From Methylobacillus gramineus (GTDB taxonomy: Bacteria; Pseudomonadota; Gammaproteobacteria; Burkholderiales; Methylophilaceae): 64,000 nucleotides of DNA. The notes beneath the pieces were generated by a model. The model was not told where the DNA came from. It was given only the letters and a program-made list of their open reading frames with translations, and did not search any database. This document shows, piece after piece, positions 8,738-19,111 of the stretch (the stretch's first letter is position 1; each line of letters begins with the position of its first letter). Both the position numbers and the translations under genes were made by a program. Location of the stretch: positions 496,001 to 560,000 of the forward strand of contig NZ_JAJAVE010000003.1 of NCBI RefSeq assembly GCF_020532675.1, given 5' to 3'.

Positions 8738-8872
8738 TAAGGGTTCAAGCGCCAAATAATTTGGTGGAAATATAATGAAAATTGGTTTGGATTAAATAAC
8801 GTACAGTTTTAAGTTTACAATATAACGATCTATGGTTCTTGTGGATATTTTATATAATAATTAATTGTAATC

Positions 8873-10111
8873 TTGATAGAAATATCCATAGTGCAGCCAA
8901 TCCAAAATTTTCAATTGATGGCTAAGCCTTCGGGATCAGTCTGCAATATAAATTGTTCGTATTGTTTTTACCTGGAAAAAGAACACTTATATCCAGAGCG
9001 CAAAAGTCGCTGGAAAATGAATGGCGATACGTTGGAAAACTATGTGCGCAAGAATATTCAGGGGCAGCAGGCACATGTAGTGGATTTTCTCTGGCAGGGT
9101 GGAGAGCCGACCCTGCTGGGCATTGATTTCTTTCGTGAAGCAATTCGTCTGCAACAGCAGTATCGCGGTCATAAGCAGATCAACAACCTATTCCAGACCA
9201 ATGGTTTCAACATCGACAATGATTGGGCGCGTTTTCTCAAGGAAAATCAGTTTCTAGTCGGACTATCGATCGATGGTGACCGGGTGAGTAACGATGCACA
9301 CCGCCTTACCCGTACAGGAAAAAGTACCTTTGATGCAGTGATGCAGGGCGTTGCGGCACTCAGGCGCCACAAGGTCGAGTTCAATACCCTGACCGTCGTC
9401 AATGCCGAAAACGTGAAGCGCCCGCTGGATGTTTACCGATTCCTCAAAGGGATCGGCAGCCGTCACATGCAGTTCATCCCTCTGGTGGAACGTCGTGCTA
9501 CGCAGCCGGATGAAAATGGACTGGTATTCATCCAGCCTACTTTCTCCCGTGATTGTAGTGTCACGGAATGGTCTGTTCCCGCCAAGGCTTATGGACGTTT
9601 TCTCAATGCCATTTTCGATTCTTGGATACAGCATGATATCGGCAATGTGTTTGTGATGAATTTTGAACAGACACTGACCAAGATGACAGGGCAGCCGAGC
9701 GCCTGCGTGATCAATGAAACTTGTGGTGGCAACCTCATCGTCGAGTCGAATGGCGATATCTATTCCTGTGATCATTTCGTGTATCCAGAGCACAAGCTGG
9801 GCAATATCAACCAGGACGCATTGGTTTCCATGGTGAACTCGCCCCAGAACATTAAGTTTGGTCAAGATAAGCTCGACAATATCAGCAAGGATTGCCTGGG
9901 CTGTGAAGTCAGGCCAGTGTGCAATGGCGGCTGTCCCAAACATCGTTTTGAGTTTTCCAGCGATGGTAGACGCAACAGAAATTATTTTTGTGATGGATAC
10001 AAAACGCACCTCACTCATGCCATGCCGCGCATGCAATTATTGTTGAGCCAGATGATACGCAGGGAACCTTTGAAAAAGGTAAAGAAACGGATCAAGGAAG
10101 CCTTCTATTGA
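8873..10111 (+). CDS. Anaerobic sulfatase-maturating enzyme (radical SAM/SPASM)
   Basis: This enzyme oxidises an active-site Cys or Ser of sulfatases to formylglycine using SAM and iron-sulfur clusters. The protein (412 residues from a TTG at 8873) has the radical-SAM motif CNINCSYC close to the N-terminus within AKPSGSVCNINCSYCFYLEKE, which is diagnostic of the anSME group. A C-terminal SPASM cysteine set follows: CGGNLIVESNGDIYSCDHFV, CLGCEVRPVCNGGCPKHRF and a final FCDGY. The start is uncertain: TTG 8873, GTG 8891 or the ATG before AKPSG. It lies 80 bases upstream of a sulfatase with a matching Cys-type motif, its probable substrate. Confidence 0.9.
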   Translation: MIEISIVQPIQNFQLMAKPSGSVCNINCSYCFYLEKEHLYPERKSRWKMNGDTLENYVRKNIQGQQAHVVDFLWQGGEPTLLGIDFFREAIRLQQQYRGHKQINNLFQTNGFNIDNDWARFLKENQFLVGLSIDGDRVSNDAHRLTRTGKSTFDAVMQGVAALRRHKVEFNTLTVVNAENVKRPLDVYRFLKGIGSRHMQFIPLVERRATQPDENGLVFIQPTFSRDCSVTEWSVPAKAYGRFLNAIFDSWIQHDIGNVFVMNFEQTLTKMTGQPSACVINETCGGNLIVESNGDIYSCDHFVYPEHKLGNINQDALVSMVNSPQNIKFGQDKLDNISKDCLGCEVRPVCNGGCPKHRFEFSSDGRRNRNYFCDGYKTHLTHAMPRMQLLLSQMIRREPLKKVKKRIKEAFY

Positions 10112-10191
10112 GCTTGACCTGCGGGGTCACCTAAATTCTTACCTTGAATTCCCCGAAGCTGGGTGGTTGTATTGAAGAAAGATAAAGCAGC

Positions 10192-11850
10192 ATGAAAAGA
10201 AAAAAAGTCTTAGTTGCGCTGGCTCTGGCAATGCAGACGGCGATGCCCCAGGTCTTGATGGCAGCGTTACCAGCGCTGCCAGGCGAGAGCACAAAACCTA
10301 ATGTGGTATACATTCTCGTTGATGATCAACGCTATGACGCCTTTGGCTTCCTGAATCCATCTTTGCGTACACCGCATATGGATAGCATTGCCAGGGAAGG
10401 CACCTACTTCAAGAATGCGTTCGTGACCACTTCTCTGTGCTCGCCCAGTCGAGCCAGTATCCTGACCGGGATGTATGCGCATCACCATGGTGTATCGGAT
10501 AACAACCCAATGGATCTTTCTCACCTGAGCTACTTCCCTGAGCTATTACGCGACCAAGGCTATCAGACCGGTTTCTTTGGCAAATGGCATTTTGGAGGCG
10601 CCGATCAAACGGCGACCAAGGGCTTTGCCGGGTTTGACCGCTGGGTTGGTTTGTTAGGACAGGGCAACTATTACCCTGTTGGCAATTTTGGTGAGCCGGA
10701 GAAGCTGAATGTTGATGGCAAACTGGTGCCGCAGAAGGGCTATATCACGGATGAGCTGACAGATTATGCTGTGGACTGGCTGAATCATCTCGATAAGAGC
10801 AAACCCTTCATGATGTATCTGTCACATAAAGGCGTGCATTCTGAATTCCATCCCGCCAAGCGCCACCGCGGCAGCATGAAGGATATCCAGTTCCCACGCC
10901 CCGATACGTATGCCGATACCGAGGAAAATTACGCAGGCAAGCCGATGTGGGTAAAAAATCAGCGCAATAGCTGGCATGGTGTGGATTATCCCTACAATTC
11001 CAATCTGGAGATCGAGCAGTATCAACGGGATTATTATGAAACCCTGCGGGCTGTGGATGACAGCGTTGGGCGCGTGCGGGAATGGCTGAAGCAGAATGGC
11101 CTGGATAAAAATACCATCATTATGGTGATGGGCGACAATGGTTTCATGTTCGGCGAGCATGGCCTGATTGACAAGCGCAATGCTTATGAGGAATCGATAC
11201 GCGTGCCCTTGATTGCCGCCGGGCCAGGGTTCGCCAAAAACAAGGTGGACGAGGGCATCGTCAGGAATATTGATGTCGCACCTACCATCCTGGAGGCTGC
11301 AGGCATCGAGATACCACAGCATTATGACGGCCAAAGTTTCTTGAAACTGGATAGTGACAGAGCTGCCAAGCGGCCAGATAGCTTTGTCTACGAGTATTTC
11401 TGGGAGTACAGCTTTCCGCAAACCCCCACCACGTTTGCCATTCGTACTGCGCAATATAAATACATTCAGTATTACGGCATCTGGGATAAGGAAGAGCTAT
11501 ACGACATGCAGCGCGACCCACAGGAAAAGCACAATCTGATCGACTCCAAGGAGGATGCTATCATTCAGACCAAAGTGGCTTTGCGTAAACAGCTTTATGA
11601 CGGGCTACGCACCAATCAGGGCAAGAATGTGATTCCCTATAACCAGCGTGTGTCTCCAGGCATGGTGTATCGCTACGAAGGCACGGGTGAGCAACTGGCT
11701 ACATTTCCGCGTGAATGGTTGAAGGGTTATGACCATGAAGATATTCTCACTGGTTTCTTCCCGGACCAGGTCGGCAAGGAATCTAAGGTGAAAGCCGCGG
11801 ATGAGGCGCGGCGGAAGGGGAAAAAGATTCTTGAGGACTTATTGAAATAA
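10192..11850 (+). CDS. Exported sulfatase (arylsulfatase family, Cys-type)
   Basis: This 552-residue alkaline-phosphatase-fold sulfatase has a Sec signal peptide (KRKK, hydrophobic core, probable cleavage near residue 24-25). The metal site VVYILVDDQRYDAFG starts at about residue 38. The modification motif CSPSRASILTG has its cysteine at residue 83, the residue converted to formylglycine. The second metal site reads MVMGDNGFMFGEHG. The CxPxR cysteine version can be matured by the anSME encoded just upstream. It would hydrolyse sulfate esters in the periplasm; the substrate (aryl, sugar or choline sulfate) is not evident. The C-terminus is lysine-rich. Confidence 0.92.
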   Translation: MKRKKVLVALALAMQTAMPQVLMAALPALPGESTKPNVVYILVDDQRYDAFGFLNPSLRTPHMDSIAREGTYFKNAFVTTSLCSPSRASILTGMYAHHHGVSDNNPMDLSHLSYFPELLRDQGYQTGFFGKWHFGGADQTATKGFAGFDRWVGLLGQGNYYPVGNFGEPEKLNVDGKLVPQKGYITDELTDYAVDWLNHLDKSKPFMMYLSHKGVHSEFHPAKRHRGSMKDIQFPRPDTYADTEENYAGKPMWVKNQRNSWHGVDYPYNSNLEIEQYQRDYYETLRAVDDSVGRVREWLKQNGLDKNTIIMVMGDNGFMFGEHGLIDKRNAYEESIRVPLIAAGPGFAKNKVDEGIVRNIDVAPTILEAAGIEIPQHYDGQSFLKLDSDRAAKRPDSFVYEYFWEYSFPQTPTTFAIRTAQYKYIQYYGIWDKEELYDMQRDPQEKHNLIDSKEDAIIQTKVALRKQLYDGLRTNQGKNVIPYNQRVSPGMVYRYEGTGEQLATFPREWLKGYDHEDILTGFFPDQVGKESKVKAADEARRKGKKILEDLLK

Positions 11851-11968
11851 TGTAGGAGCTAGCTGCCGGACTTTACCTTGTCAACAAGGAGGGTGAGGCA
11901 GACCAGGCAGGCTCTATGGTAAAATCTGCGAGGTTTTTTGCACAATTCGCAATTAAAGGATTTTACAA

Positions 11969-12694
11969 ATGGCAGGGCACTCAAAATGGGCCAATATTCA
12001 GCATCGTAAAGGTCGTCAGGATGCTAAACGTGGCAAGATTTTTACCAAACTGATCAAGGAAATCACCGTCTCCGCACGGATTAGTGGTGGGGATATCAAT
12101 TTTAATCCGCGTCTGCGTGCTGCTGTGGCTGAAGCCAAAGAGCAGAACATGCCAGCGGACAATATCACGCGCGCGATCAAGCGTGGTACCGGCGAGCTTG
12201 AAGGCGTCAATTACGAAGAGATTCGTTATGAAGGCTATGGTATCGGCGGCGCCGCGATTATTATCGACTGTCTGACCGACAACAAGCAGCGAGCTGTGGC
12301 TGATGTGCGCCATGCATTGAGCAAAAATGGTGGCAATCTTGGGACTGATGGTTCGGTCTCCTTCATGTTCAAGCACTGCGGTGTATTGCTGTTCGAGCCA
12401 GGTACCAGTGAAGATCAGGTGATGGAAGCTGCACTCGAGGCAGGTGCCGAAGATGTGGTGACGGATGAAGACGGCAGCATTGAAGTGATCACTGCCCCTG
12501 CTGATTTCACTGTGGTCAAGGAAGCGCTGGAAGCCGCAGGGCTGAAGGCTGTATTGGCCGAAGTGACCATGAAGGCGGATAACGAAACCGTGTTTACGGG
12601 TGATGATGCTGCCAAGATGCAAAAGTTGCTTGATGCGCTGGAAGATCTTGATGATGTACAGGATGTTTACACTACCGCTGTGATCGAGGAGTAA
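11969..12694 (+). CDS. yebC: YebC/PmpR/TACO1 family regulator
   Basis: This 241-residue cytoplasmic protein starts with the family signature [23 protein letters not shown] and has the usual three-domain length. YebC-family proteins were described as DNA-binding regulators, and recent work on relatives points to relief of ribosome stalling. AAAGGA lies upstream of the ATG. It overlaps ruvC by one base (TAATG), the usual yebC-ruvC-ruvA arrangement of proteobacteria. Confidence 0.97.
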   Translation: MAGHSKWANIQHRKGRQDAKRGKIFTKLIKEITVSARISGGDINFNPRLRAAVAEAKEQNMPADNITRAIKRGTGELEGVNYEEIRYEGYGIGGAAIIIDCLTDNKQRAVADVRHALSKNGGNLGTDGSVSFMFKHCGVLLFEPGTSEDQVMEAALEAGAEDVVTDEDGSIEVITAPADFTVVKEALEAAGLKAVLAEVTMKADNETVFTGDDAAKMQKLLDALEDLDDVQDVYTTAVIEE

Positions 12695-13236
12695 TGACGC
12701 TACGCATACTCGGTATAGATCCTGGCCTCAGACTCACTGGGTTTGGCGTGATCGAGAAAACCGGTGAGAAAATCGCGTATGTTGCGAGCGGCACCATCAA
12801 AACCACGACGGGCAAGGGTAGTGAGATCGAGGATTTACCCACACGGCTCAAGATTATCCTGGACGGATTGGCCGAGGTCATCATGACTTATCAGCCACAT
12901 CAGTCGGCCATTGAGAAAGTATTCGTTAACGTCAATCCTCAATCTACCCTGTTGTTGGGCCAGGCGCGTGGAGCCGCGATCAGTGCTTTGGTGCTGAGTA
13001 ACCTGTCAGTGGCTGAGTATACCGCCCTGCAGGTCAAGCAGGCCGTGGTTGGCAATGGGCATGCCGCCAAGGATCAGGTGCAGGAGATGGTGAAGCGCTT
13101 ACTGAATCTGCCTGCAGCGCCCCGGCCAGATTCAGCGGATGCCTTGGCGTGTGCCATTTGTCATGCGCATGGTGGACAGGGGTTAGGTAAATTGGCAACA
13201 GCAGGATTCAGGGTAAAGGGCGGCAGGTTGATATGA
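12694..13236 (+). CDS. ruvC: Holliday junction resolvase RuvC
   Basis: This 180-residue resolvase cuts Holliday junctions symmetrically after RuvAB branch migration. The acidic catalytic set is visible: D in [14 protein letters not shown] (about residue 8), E in [15 protein letters not shown] and the DSADALA pair near residue 145. It overlaps both neighbours (yebC by one base, ruvA by four), indicating translational coupling. Confidence 0.97.
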   Translation: MTLRILGIDPGLRLTGFGVIEKTGEKIAYVASGTIKTTTGKGSEIEDLPTRLKIILDGLAEVIMTYQPHQSAIEKVFVNVNPQSTLLLGQARGAAISALVLSNLSVAEYTALQVKQAVVGNGHAAKDQVQEMVKRLLNLPAAPRPDSADALACAICHAHGGQGLGKLATAGFRVKGGRLI

Positions 13237-13817
13237 TTGCAAGATTGAGCGGTATCTTGGTAGAAAAAACGCCGCCGCAGGTGGTGATTGATTGCAATGG
13301 CGTCGGCTACGAATGCGAGGTGCCGATGAGCACCTTTTATAACTTGCCCGCTACCGGTGAAAAAGTGGTCTTGCTCACCCAGTTTATCGTGCGGGAAGAT
13401 GCCCAGCTGCTCTATGGTTTTGGCAGCGACCAGGAGCGTGCCACATTCCGGCAGCTGCTCAAGGTGAATGGTATAGGCGCAAAATCCGCGCTGTCCATTC
13501 TGAGTGGCTTGTCTATTGATGAGCTGGTGCAGGCCGTTGCCCTGCAAGAGGCTGGGCTATTGACCAGAGTGCCAGGCATAGGCAAGAAAACGGCTGAACG
13601 TCTTTTGCTTGAACTCAAGGACAAATTCTCGATAGACGGCAATACTTTGTCTGGAAGCGGTAACCAGGCTAAATCCGCCAGCGGCGACGTGCTGAATGCC
13701 TTGCTTGCACTTGGTTACAATGAGCGTGAAGCCCTGTCAGCAGTCAAGCAGCTGCCAGCGGATATTGCGGTTACCGAAGGTATCAAACTTTCCCTCAAGT
13801 CTTTAGCAAAAACCTAG
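13233..13817 (+). CDS. ruvA: Holliday junction branch migration protein RuvA
   Basis: This 194-residue protein is the DNA-binding tetramer of the RuvAB motor. It starts [31 protein letters not shown] (OB fold), then has two helix-hairpin-helix motifs ([15 protein letters not shown] and [19 protein letters not shown]) and a C-terminal UBA-like domain that contacts RuvB ([21 protein letters not shown]). In many proteobacteria ruvB follows directly. Here the next gene is a convergent alkaline phosphatase overlapping by four bases, and ruvB is about 12 kb away. Confidence 0.97.
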   Translation: MIARLSGILVEKTPPQVVIDCNGVGYECEVPMSTFYNLPATGEKVVLLTQFIVREDAQLLYGFGSDQERATFRQLLKVNGIGAKSALSILSGLSIDELVQAVALQEAGLLTRVPGIGKKTAERLLLELKDKFSIDGNTLSGSGNQAKSASGDVLNALLALGYNEREALSAVKQLPADIAVTEGIKLSLKSLAKT

Positions 13818-15325
13818 TAGCCAAATGCATCTTTCATGACATGGAAGATGTAGTTCTGTTCCTGAATGCCATGAAAAAGATGGGCGTTAGGACCACCTGC
13901 AAAAATTTCCACTTCTTCTGCACCGTGGGTTTCGCCGCCCAGGGGCACAGTGACTTCCTGGTGAAAATCAGGATTCGTGGTGTCGACATTACTCATATCC
14001 TCCACTCTTCCTCCACGAGAAGAGCTGCCAGCAGTATTTTCTACTGATGTCGAGTAACCCTTACCATTTGCATAGGACAGAGTGGTATATGGGTTGCCAT
14101 CGGCTGCCTTACTCAGCTTGCCATCTACCGTGACCTTGCCAAGAATGGGGTTGCCGCGCTGCGGGTAACCACCAATCGTCATGGTGTGGCTGTGGTCAGC
14201 TGTCACGATCACCAGCGTGTCATTGAGGTTAATCTTTTCCAGTGTTTTCTTCACCGCGTCTGATAGCGCGATGGTTTCGGTTAATGCACGGTAGGCGTTA
14301 TTCGCATGGTGTCCATGGTCAATACGGCCCGCCTCTACTAATAGAAAATACCCTTTGGGATTTTTCTGCAAGATATCGATGGCTTTTGCCGCCATATCCG
14401 CCAGTGACGGCTCCTTACCCGTATCATTGGGGCGATCATGTTCATATTGCATATGTGAGCGTTCGAACAGTCCCAGTAAGCGGTTGGTCTTGGTCGGATC
14501 GATGGCATCAAACTGGGCTTTGTTCCAGACGAAAGTGGCATCAAATTTGTCCACGTATTCCCGTACCAAATGACGGCCATCACGGCGTTCACCCTTTTGC
14601 CCTGCATTTTCAAGGTCATTCACTGTATTCGGCAGGAAGCGGCTGCGTCCCCCACCCAGTACTACTTCTATCCCATCGCCTATGCCATCAGGCCCGAAGT
14701 TGTCGATGAGTTGCGAGGCAATGTCCTTGACGTCGGAACCAGCAGGGATGTTGTTGTCGGACTCCCAGTCACGTCCCGAGGTATGAGCATAGGTGGCTGC
14801 TGGGGTGGCATGGGTGATACGGGCGGTGGAAATTACACCCGTGGCGCGGCCATCCTGCTCGGCATGCTCCAGTATGGTTTTGAGTCTGGCAGAATGAATC
14901 TTGCTGGCAGATTTTTCTTCATATGACACGCGCTGATCCACGGAAATCACGCCGCCGTTAGTTTTTACGCCGGTGATAATCGCTGTGATTGTGGCAGCGG
15001 AATCTGCGGTTTGTTGGTTGGCGGAATATGTTTTGGACAAGGCGAGGTAAGGCAGCTTTTCGAAGGCAAGCTGGTTGCCTTCTCCATCACGGCCTTCTAA
15101 CTGCCCTTGCAGGATACGTGCCGCTGTCACAGTTGAAACACCCATGCCATCTCCCACAAACAGAATCACGTTCTTGGCCTTGTGGGTGTTGGGGGCAAGT
15201 TGCTTTGCCGCTAACAGTGCTTCCTGACCATGCTGATACCAGGTGCTGGCATTTTCTGCCATTACCTGCTCATTCAATAATATGATGAGTGCAAGCACAG
15301 AAATCTTGAGGACTGATTGTTTCAT
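13814..15325 (-). CDS. phoA: Alkaline phosphatase, periplasmic
   Basis: This 503-residue secreted phosphomonoesterase has a signal peptide ending near VMA-EN (residues 1-23). Metal site 1 is [14 protein letters not shown] (D59), the nucleophile lies in [11 protein letters not shown] (Ser109 of D-S-A), and the metal ligands are [13 protein letters not shown] and [13 protein letters not shown]. Together these are diagnostic of the PhoA family. It would scavenge phosphate from organic esters. The gene lies alone between ruvA and the uptake operon, with its 3' end overlapping ruvA by four bases. No clear Pho box was identified in the short upstream gap. Confidence 0.93.
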   Translation of the reverse strand: MKQSVLKISVLALIILLNEQVMAENASTWYQHGQEALLAAKQLAPNTHKAKNVILFVGDGMGVSTVTAARILQGQLEGRDGEGNQLAFEKLPYLALSKTYSANQQTADSAATITAIITGVKTNGGVISVDQRVSYEEKSASKIHSARLKTILEHAEQDGRATGVISTARITHATPAATYAHTSGRDWESDNNIPAGSDVKDIASQLIDNFGPDGIGDGIEVVLGGGRSRFLPNTVNDLENAGQKGERRDGRHLVREYVDKFDATFVWNKAQFDAIDPTKTNRLLGLFERSHMQYEHDRPNDTGKEPSLADMAAKAIDILQKNPKGYFLLVEAGRIDHGHHANNAYRALTETIALSDAVKKTLEKINLNDTLVIVTADHSHTMTIGGYPQRGNPILGKVTVDGKLSKAADGNPYTTLSYANGKGYSTSVENTAGSSSRGGRVEDMSNVDTTNPDFHQEVTVPLGGETHGAEEVEIFAGGPNAHLFHGIQEQNYIFHVMKDAFGY

Positions 15326-15378
15326 TGACTTAACCTACTTTCGTTACTATCCCGACATGTTAAATAGCCTATGTCATA

Positions 15379-15411
15379 TAAAAATGCCTGGTGAGGATTC
15401 ACCAGGCATTG
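15379..15411 (-). terminator. Rho-independent terminator of the monooxygenase operon
   Basis: A perfect 11-bp inverted repeat (ATGCCTGGTGA 15384-15394, loop of four, TCACCAGGCAT 15399-15409) lies between the monooxygenase stop and phoA. Read on the minus strand it is followed by TTTTTATA, which fits a terminator for the operon coming from the right. Confidence 0.85.
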
Positions 15412-15434
15412 AATGGCTAGCTATTTACTGATGT

Positions 15435-16742
15435 TTACGCAATCTTGCTATATCGGTTGACCGGTTTCTGCAATCCCAGATGTTCGCGCAAGGTGCTGCC
15501 TTGATATTGCGTGCGGAAAATGCCGCGGCGCTGCAGCTCTGGCACCACCAGCTCGGTGAAATCGCGTAGACCTCCCGGTAGCCAGGGCGCCATGACGTTA
15601 AAACCATCTGCACCGCCTTGTTCGAACCATTCCTGAATCTTGTCAGCCACGGTTTCTGGTGTGCCGACGACAGTCAGGTGGCCACGCCCACCAGCAATAC
15701 GCAGATACAGCTGGCGTATGGTCAGGTTCTCACCTTGCGCCAGTTCTGTGAGCAGTTTCTGCCGGCTTTGTTGACCGTTGTCGGTCAATGGCAGTTCAGG
15801 CAAAGGGCCATCCACTGGATAAGCAGAAAGGTCGAAATTGCCTATCATGCGCCCTAGCAAAGCCAGGCCAGATTCAGGATCCACCAGATTCTGCAGCTTG
15901 TTGAACTTGGCCTCGGCTTCTTCCTGGGTACGCCCCACAATGCTGAATATTCCCGGCATGATCTTCAGGCTCTCAGGCTGCCGGCCATACTTTGCCAGCC
16001 TGCCCTTCAAATCCTGATAGAAGTTTTGGGCTGATGATAGCGTCGGGTGTGCGGTAAACACTACCTCCGCAGTCTCTGCCGCCAGCTCACGTCCTGCCTC
16101 GGAACCGCCTGCCTGCACGATCACCGGCCGTCCTTGCGGACTGCGTGCCACATTCAGTGGCCCGGCGACATTGAAATGTTCGCCGTGATGATTCAGTGCA
16201 TGCAGTTTACTGCGGTCAAACCAGATGCCTCTTTCCTTATCATTGAGAAAGGCGTCTGGTTCCCAGCTATCCCACAAACCTGTCACCACATCATAAAACT
16301 CGCGTGCCCTGGCATAGCGCTCGGTATGAGAGACATGCTGTGGCAAGCCAAAGTTGGCAGACTCAGAGGCATTGTCCGACGTCACCAGGTTCCAGCCACT
16401 ACGCCCGCGCGAAATCTGATCCAAAGACGCAAATTTTCGGGCGATATGGTAAGGCTCGTTATAAGTCGTGGTCGCCGTGCCAATCAGTCCAATGTGCTTT
16501 GTAACTGCTGCCAGTGCGCTGAGTAGTGTCAGTGGCTCCAGCCCAGCAGGGCCGGCAGCAGCAGTCAGTGCATCAGCAAAGAACACCGCATCAAAATGAG
16601 CGGCTTCTGCCAATTGCACGGCCTCCTTATAAGTGGAAAACGGGTCGTCATCCAGCACATTGTCTGGGTAGCGCCATCCAGCCACATGATGGCCATTGCG
16701 GATGAGGAACGCGCCCAGGCTGAGTTGACGTGGTTGGCTCAT
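15435..16742 (-). CDS. LLM-class flavin-dependent monooxygenase (NtaA/SnaA/DszA family)
   Basis: This 435-residue TIM-barrel enzyme uses reduced FMN and oxygen. It matches the NtaA/SnaA/DszA subgroup: HHVAGWRYPDN near the start, EAAHFDAVFFADAL, the RKFASLDQISRGRSGWNLVTSDN block, ARSPQGRPVIVQAGGSEAGRELAAETAEVVFTAHPT, and GTPETVADKIQEWFEQGGADGFNVMAPWLPGGLRDF near the end. Relatives oxidise nitrilotriacetate, dibenzothiophene sulfone or other sulfur compounds. It needs a separate flavin reductase, which is not encoded nearby. It begins two bases after the TonB receptor gene, and the ABC transporter genes lie further upstream, so it probably acts on the imported compound. Confidence 0.9.
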   Translation of the reverse strand: MSQPRQLSLGAFLIRNGHHVAGWRYPDNVLDDDPFSTYKEAVQLAEAAHFDAVFFADALTAAAGPAGLEPLTLLSALAAVTKHIGLIGTATTTYNEPYHIARKFASLDQISRGRSGWNLVTSDNASESANFGLPQHVSHTERYARAREFYDVVTGLWDSWEPDAFLNDKERGIWFDRSKLHALNHHGEHFNVAGPLNVARSPQGRPVIVQAGGSEAGRELAAETAEVVFTAHPTLSSAQNFYQDLKGRLAKYGRQPESLKIMPGIFSIVGRTQEEAEAKFNKLQNLVDPESGLALLGRMIGNFDLSAYPVDGPLPELPLTDNGQQSRQKLLTELAQGENLTIRQLYLRIAGGRGHLTVVGTPETVADKIQEWFEQGGADGFNVMAPWLPGGLRDFTELVVPELQRRGIFRTQYQGSTLREHLGLQKPVNRYSKIA

Positions 16743-16744
16743 GG

Positions 16745-19027
16745 TTAGAAGTCCTTCCTCACGTTGATACCGAAATAGCGTGCATCGTCACGGGGTACAA
16801 AACGCTGGATATTGGTACCGTTGCTGATGAGTGTGGTGGCATATGACCGATCTAACAGATTGCGACCAACTAGGGCGAGGCGCCATCCATTTTGCGTTGA
16901 AAGCGCTACGCTGGCGTTCCAGATACCGTACGCTTCCTGTACCGTCTCGTCAGTTTGTGGCATCAGACTAAACTGCTGCTTGCTTTGCCAGGTGTAGTCT
17001 GTGCCTAGGTCAATCACATAACCATTGCTGAGAGGAATGGCGTAATTAGCACGGGCAACAGATTTCCACTTAGGCGCAAACGGTAGCGGCTTGCCATTGA
17101 TGTTGCAAATTGCGGCCGCGTTGATTGGGCAAGTGATCTGATCTACACGAGCATCCACATAAGCCAGCGATCCAGACAATGTCAGGCGGGACGTGGCTTT
17201 TGCATTAACGTCGAATTCCACACCACGCGTGGAAACATCCCCTGCGTTGATCAATCGAGTGACGGTGCTGGTACCTACGGTATCACGCACATTGGCCTGG
17301 TAATTCTTATATTGAGTATAAAAAGTGGCTACGTTGAAAATAATGCGATTGTTCAACAATGCCGATTTTAGGCCGATCTCGAAAGAGTTGGAGGTTTCTG
17401 GCGCTAATGCTTCCGTATCGTTGTTGGCATCGGACATGTTGAAAAAGACATTGTAGGCAGGGCCTTTGTATCCGTGAGAATAGGTGGCATAGGTCATGAC
17501 ATCCTTGCTCAAGTCATATTGCGCACCTAATCGGCCAGACCATTCATTGGCACTGGTACTACCTTTTCGCAAGGATTGGCTGGCACGAACAGCATCCCCA
17601 GCTGAGTCGGTATTCCGAATATGATCGAAAGACAGCTCATCATGGGTCCAGCGCAGGCCTGCGATACCACGAAAATCTGAAGTAAAGTTCAGTGTGCTTT
17701 CACCAAATAATGCGACGCTATCACTCTCTACTCCGTAATCCGCTTTGCCATGCAAAGTGCTGCCATTTGATAGGTTAGTGGTACGTTGATACGTCTCATC
17801 CGTTTTGCTCTTTAAGTAGTAAATACCAGCGACATATTCCAGAAATTTGTCTTTAGGAGATGCAATGCGGACTTCCTGAGAAAATTGCTTGGATTCAAGA
17901 GTGCCTCTATCCCAACTTGCTGGAAAAGTAGCCGTGATTCTCAATGGGTCATAGTTGTTCCCTATCTGCGATGTAGACGTGTTTTGCGTGTTATCCCAAG
18001 TGCGGAATGCAGTGATCGACGTCAGGGTGTAGTCATTGATACGCCAATCAATCTGTGCGGAGACTCCCTGGTTGGTATCCGTGACTTCGTTCTTGCCATC
18101 GCTGGATACCTTGCGATTGCCTTTGCTTGCTGCCACAGGACTAATGGCTTGACTGAAGCTGGCGGCTTTTGATGTATAAGGCACGCTAGAGACCCCGTTA
18201 GTGCCGTGGGTGTAGTCGGCAATCAGGGTTATGTCGAGGTCTTCGGTTGGTGTCAGCAGGAATTTGGCACGTGCACCTTCACGCTCATAGCCGTTGAGTC
18301 TGCCACCAAGCACATTTTTCACATTGCCGTCATAGTCGGCCCACAGACCGTTGATAGAGGCGTACAGCAGGTCAGGGACCAAGGTGCCTGAAAGACCGAA
18401 GCGTATGCGTTTTTCTCCACCTTCATAGTAGGAGGTGTCTACATAGGCGTGTGGATCGGCACTGGGTTGCTTAGTCACAACGTTAATCACACCAGCAGAA
18501 GCGTTCTTGCCAAACAATGTGCCTTGTGGGCCACGAAGGACTTCAATACGTTCCACATCCATGAGGTCCAATGTCGCTTGCCCTGGACGAGCATATACCA
18601 CGCCATCAATCACGGTGGACACGGTAGGTTCGATACCTGGGGAAGTGGTAATCGTTCCAACGCCACGAATCAGGATGGCAGAGTCCTTGTTGCCACCTTG
18701 CTGGCGGAAGGTCAGGCTGGGCACTTCATTGGCAATGGTCTGGATGCTGTTGAGGTTGGATTGCTCCAGTTTCTGGCCATTGAGCACGGAAACCGCGACG
18801 GGAATGGATTGCAGGCTGGCCTCGCGGCGGGTTGCAGTGACGGTGACAGTGCCCAGTGAGGGTTGTGCTTCCTGATCAGTAGTGGTTGCCTGCTTTTCGT
18901 TCTGATTGACCTCGGTAGATTCATCGGCAGCCATTGCTGCTGAGATGCCGCCTGAAAGAAGTACGGAAGCCAGTGCAATGCTGATACCTCGCCGCCTGAA
19001 CTGTTGCAGATGTGTATGGTGTTTCAT
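16745..19027 (-). CDS. TonB-dependent outer-membrane receptor
   Basis: This 760-residue outer-membrane transporter has a signal peptide ending near AAMAAD (residues about 1-33) and a possible TonB box within LGTVTVTATR. The plug domain runs from about residue 65 to 185 (IPVAVSVLNGQKLEQ, RGVGTITTSPGIEPTVSTVIDGV, VERIEVLRGPQGTLFGKNASAGVINVVTK). A beta barrel ends in ...YFGINVRKDF with a terminal phenylalanine. It resembles the large sphingomonad-type receptor group whose ligands are mostly unknown. It sits in an operon with an ABC importer and a monooxygenase rather than siderophore genes, so an organic substrate is more likely than iron. Confidence 0.93.
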   Translation of the reverse strand: MKHHTHLQQFRRRGISIALASVLLSGGISAAMAADESTEVNQNEKQATTTDQEAQPSLGTVTVTATRREASLQSIPVAVSVLNGQKLEQSNLNSIQTIANEVPSLTFRQQGGNKDSAILIRGVGTITTSPGIEPTVSTVIDGVVYARPGQATLDLMDVERIEVLRGPQGTLFGKNASAGVINVVTKQPSADPHAYVDTSYYEGGEKRIRFGLSGTLVPDLLYASINGLWADYDGNVKNVLGGRLNGYEREGARAKFLLTPTEDLDITLIADYTHGTNGVSSVPYTSKAASFSQAISPVAASKGNRKVSSDGKNEVTDTNQGVSAQIDWRINDYTLTSITAFRTWDNTQNTSTSQIGNNYDPLRITATFPASWDRGTLESKQFSQEVRIASPKDKFLEYVAGIYYLKSKTDETYQRTTNLSNGSTLHGKADYGVESDSVALFGESTLNFTSDFRGIAGLRWTHDELSFDHIRNTDSAGDAVRASQSLRKGSTSANEWSGRLGAQYDLSKDVMTYATYSHGYKGPAYNVFFNMSDANNDTEALAPETSNSFEIGLKSALLNNRIIFNVATFYTQYKNYQANVRDTVGTSTVTRLINAGDVSTRGVEFDVNAKATSRLTLSGSLAYVDARVDQITCPINAAAICNINGKPLPFAPKWKSVARANYAIPLSNGYVIDLGTDYTWQSKQQFSLMPQTDETVQEAYGIWNASVALSTQNGWRLALVGRNLLDRSYATTLISNGTNIQRFVPRDDARYFGINVRKDF

Positions 19028-19111
19028 GTAGATTCCCCTAATTTAATCATAAATATTGATGTAGTACGTCTGATGCCCGCTGTCGGGAAACCAGATAAAT
19101 GTAAAAACAGC

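Noticed and set aside
9263-10036. 257-codon frame antisense to the anaerobic sulfatase maturase
   Set aside because: The sense frame has diagnostic radical-SAM and SPASM cysteines; the antisense product resembles nothing.
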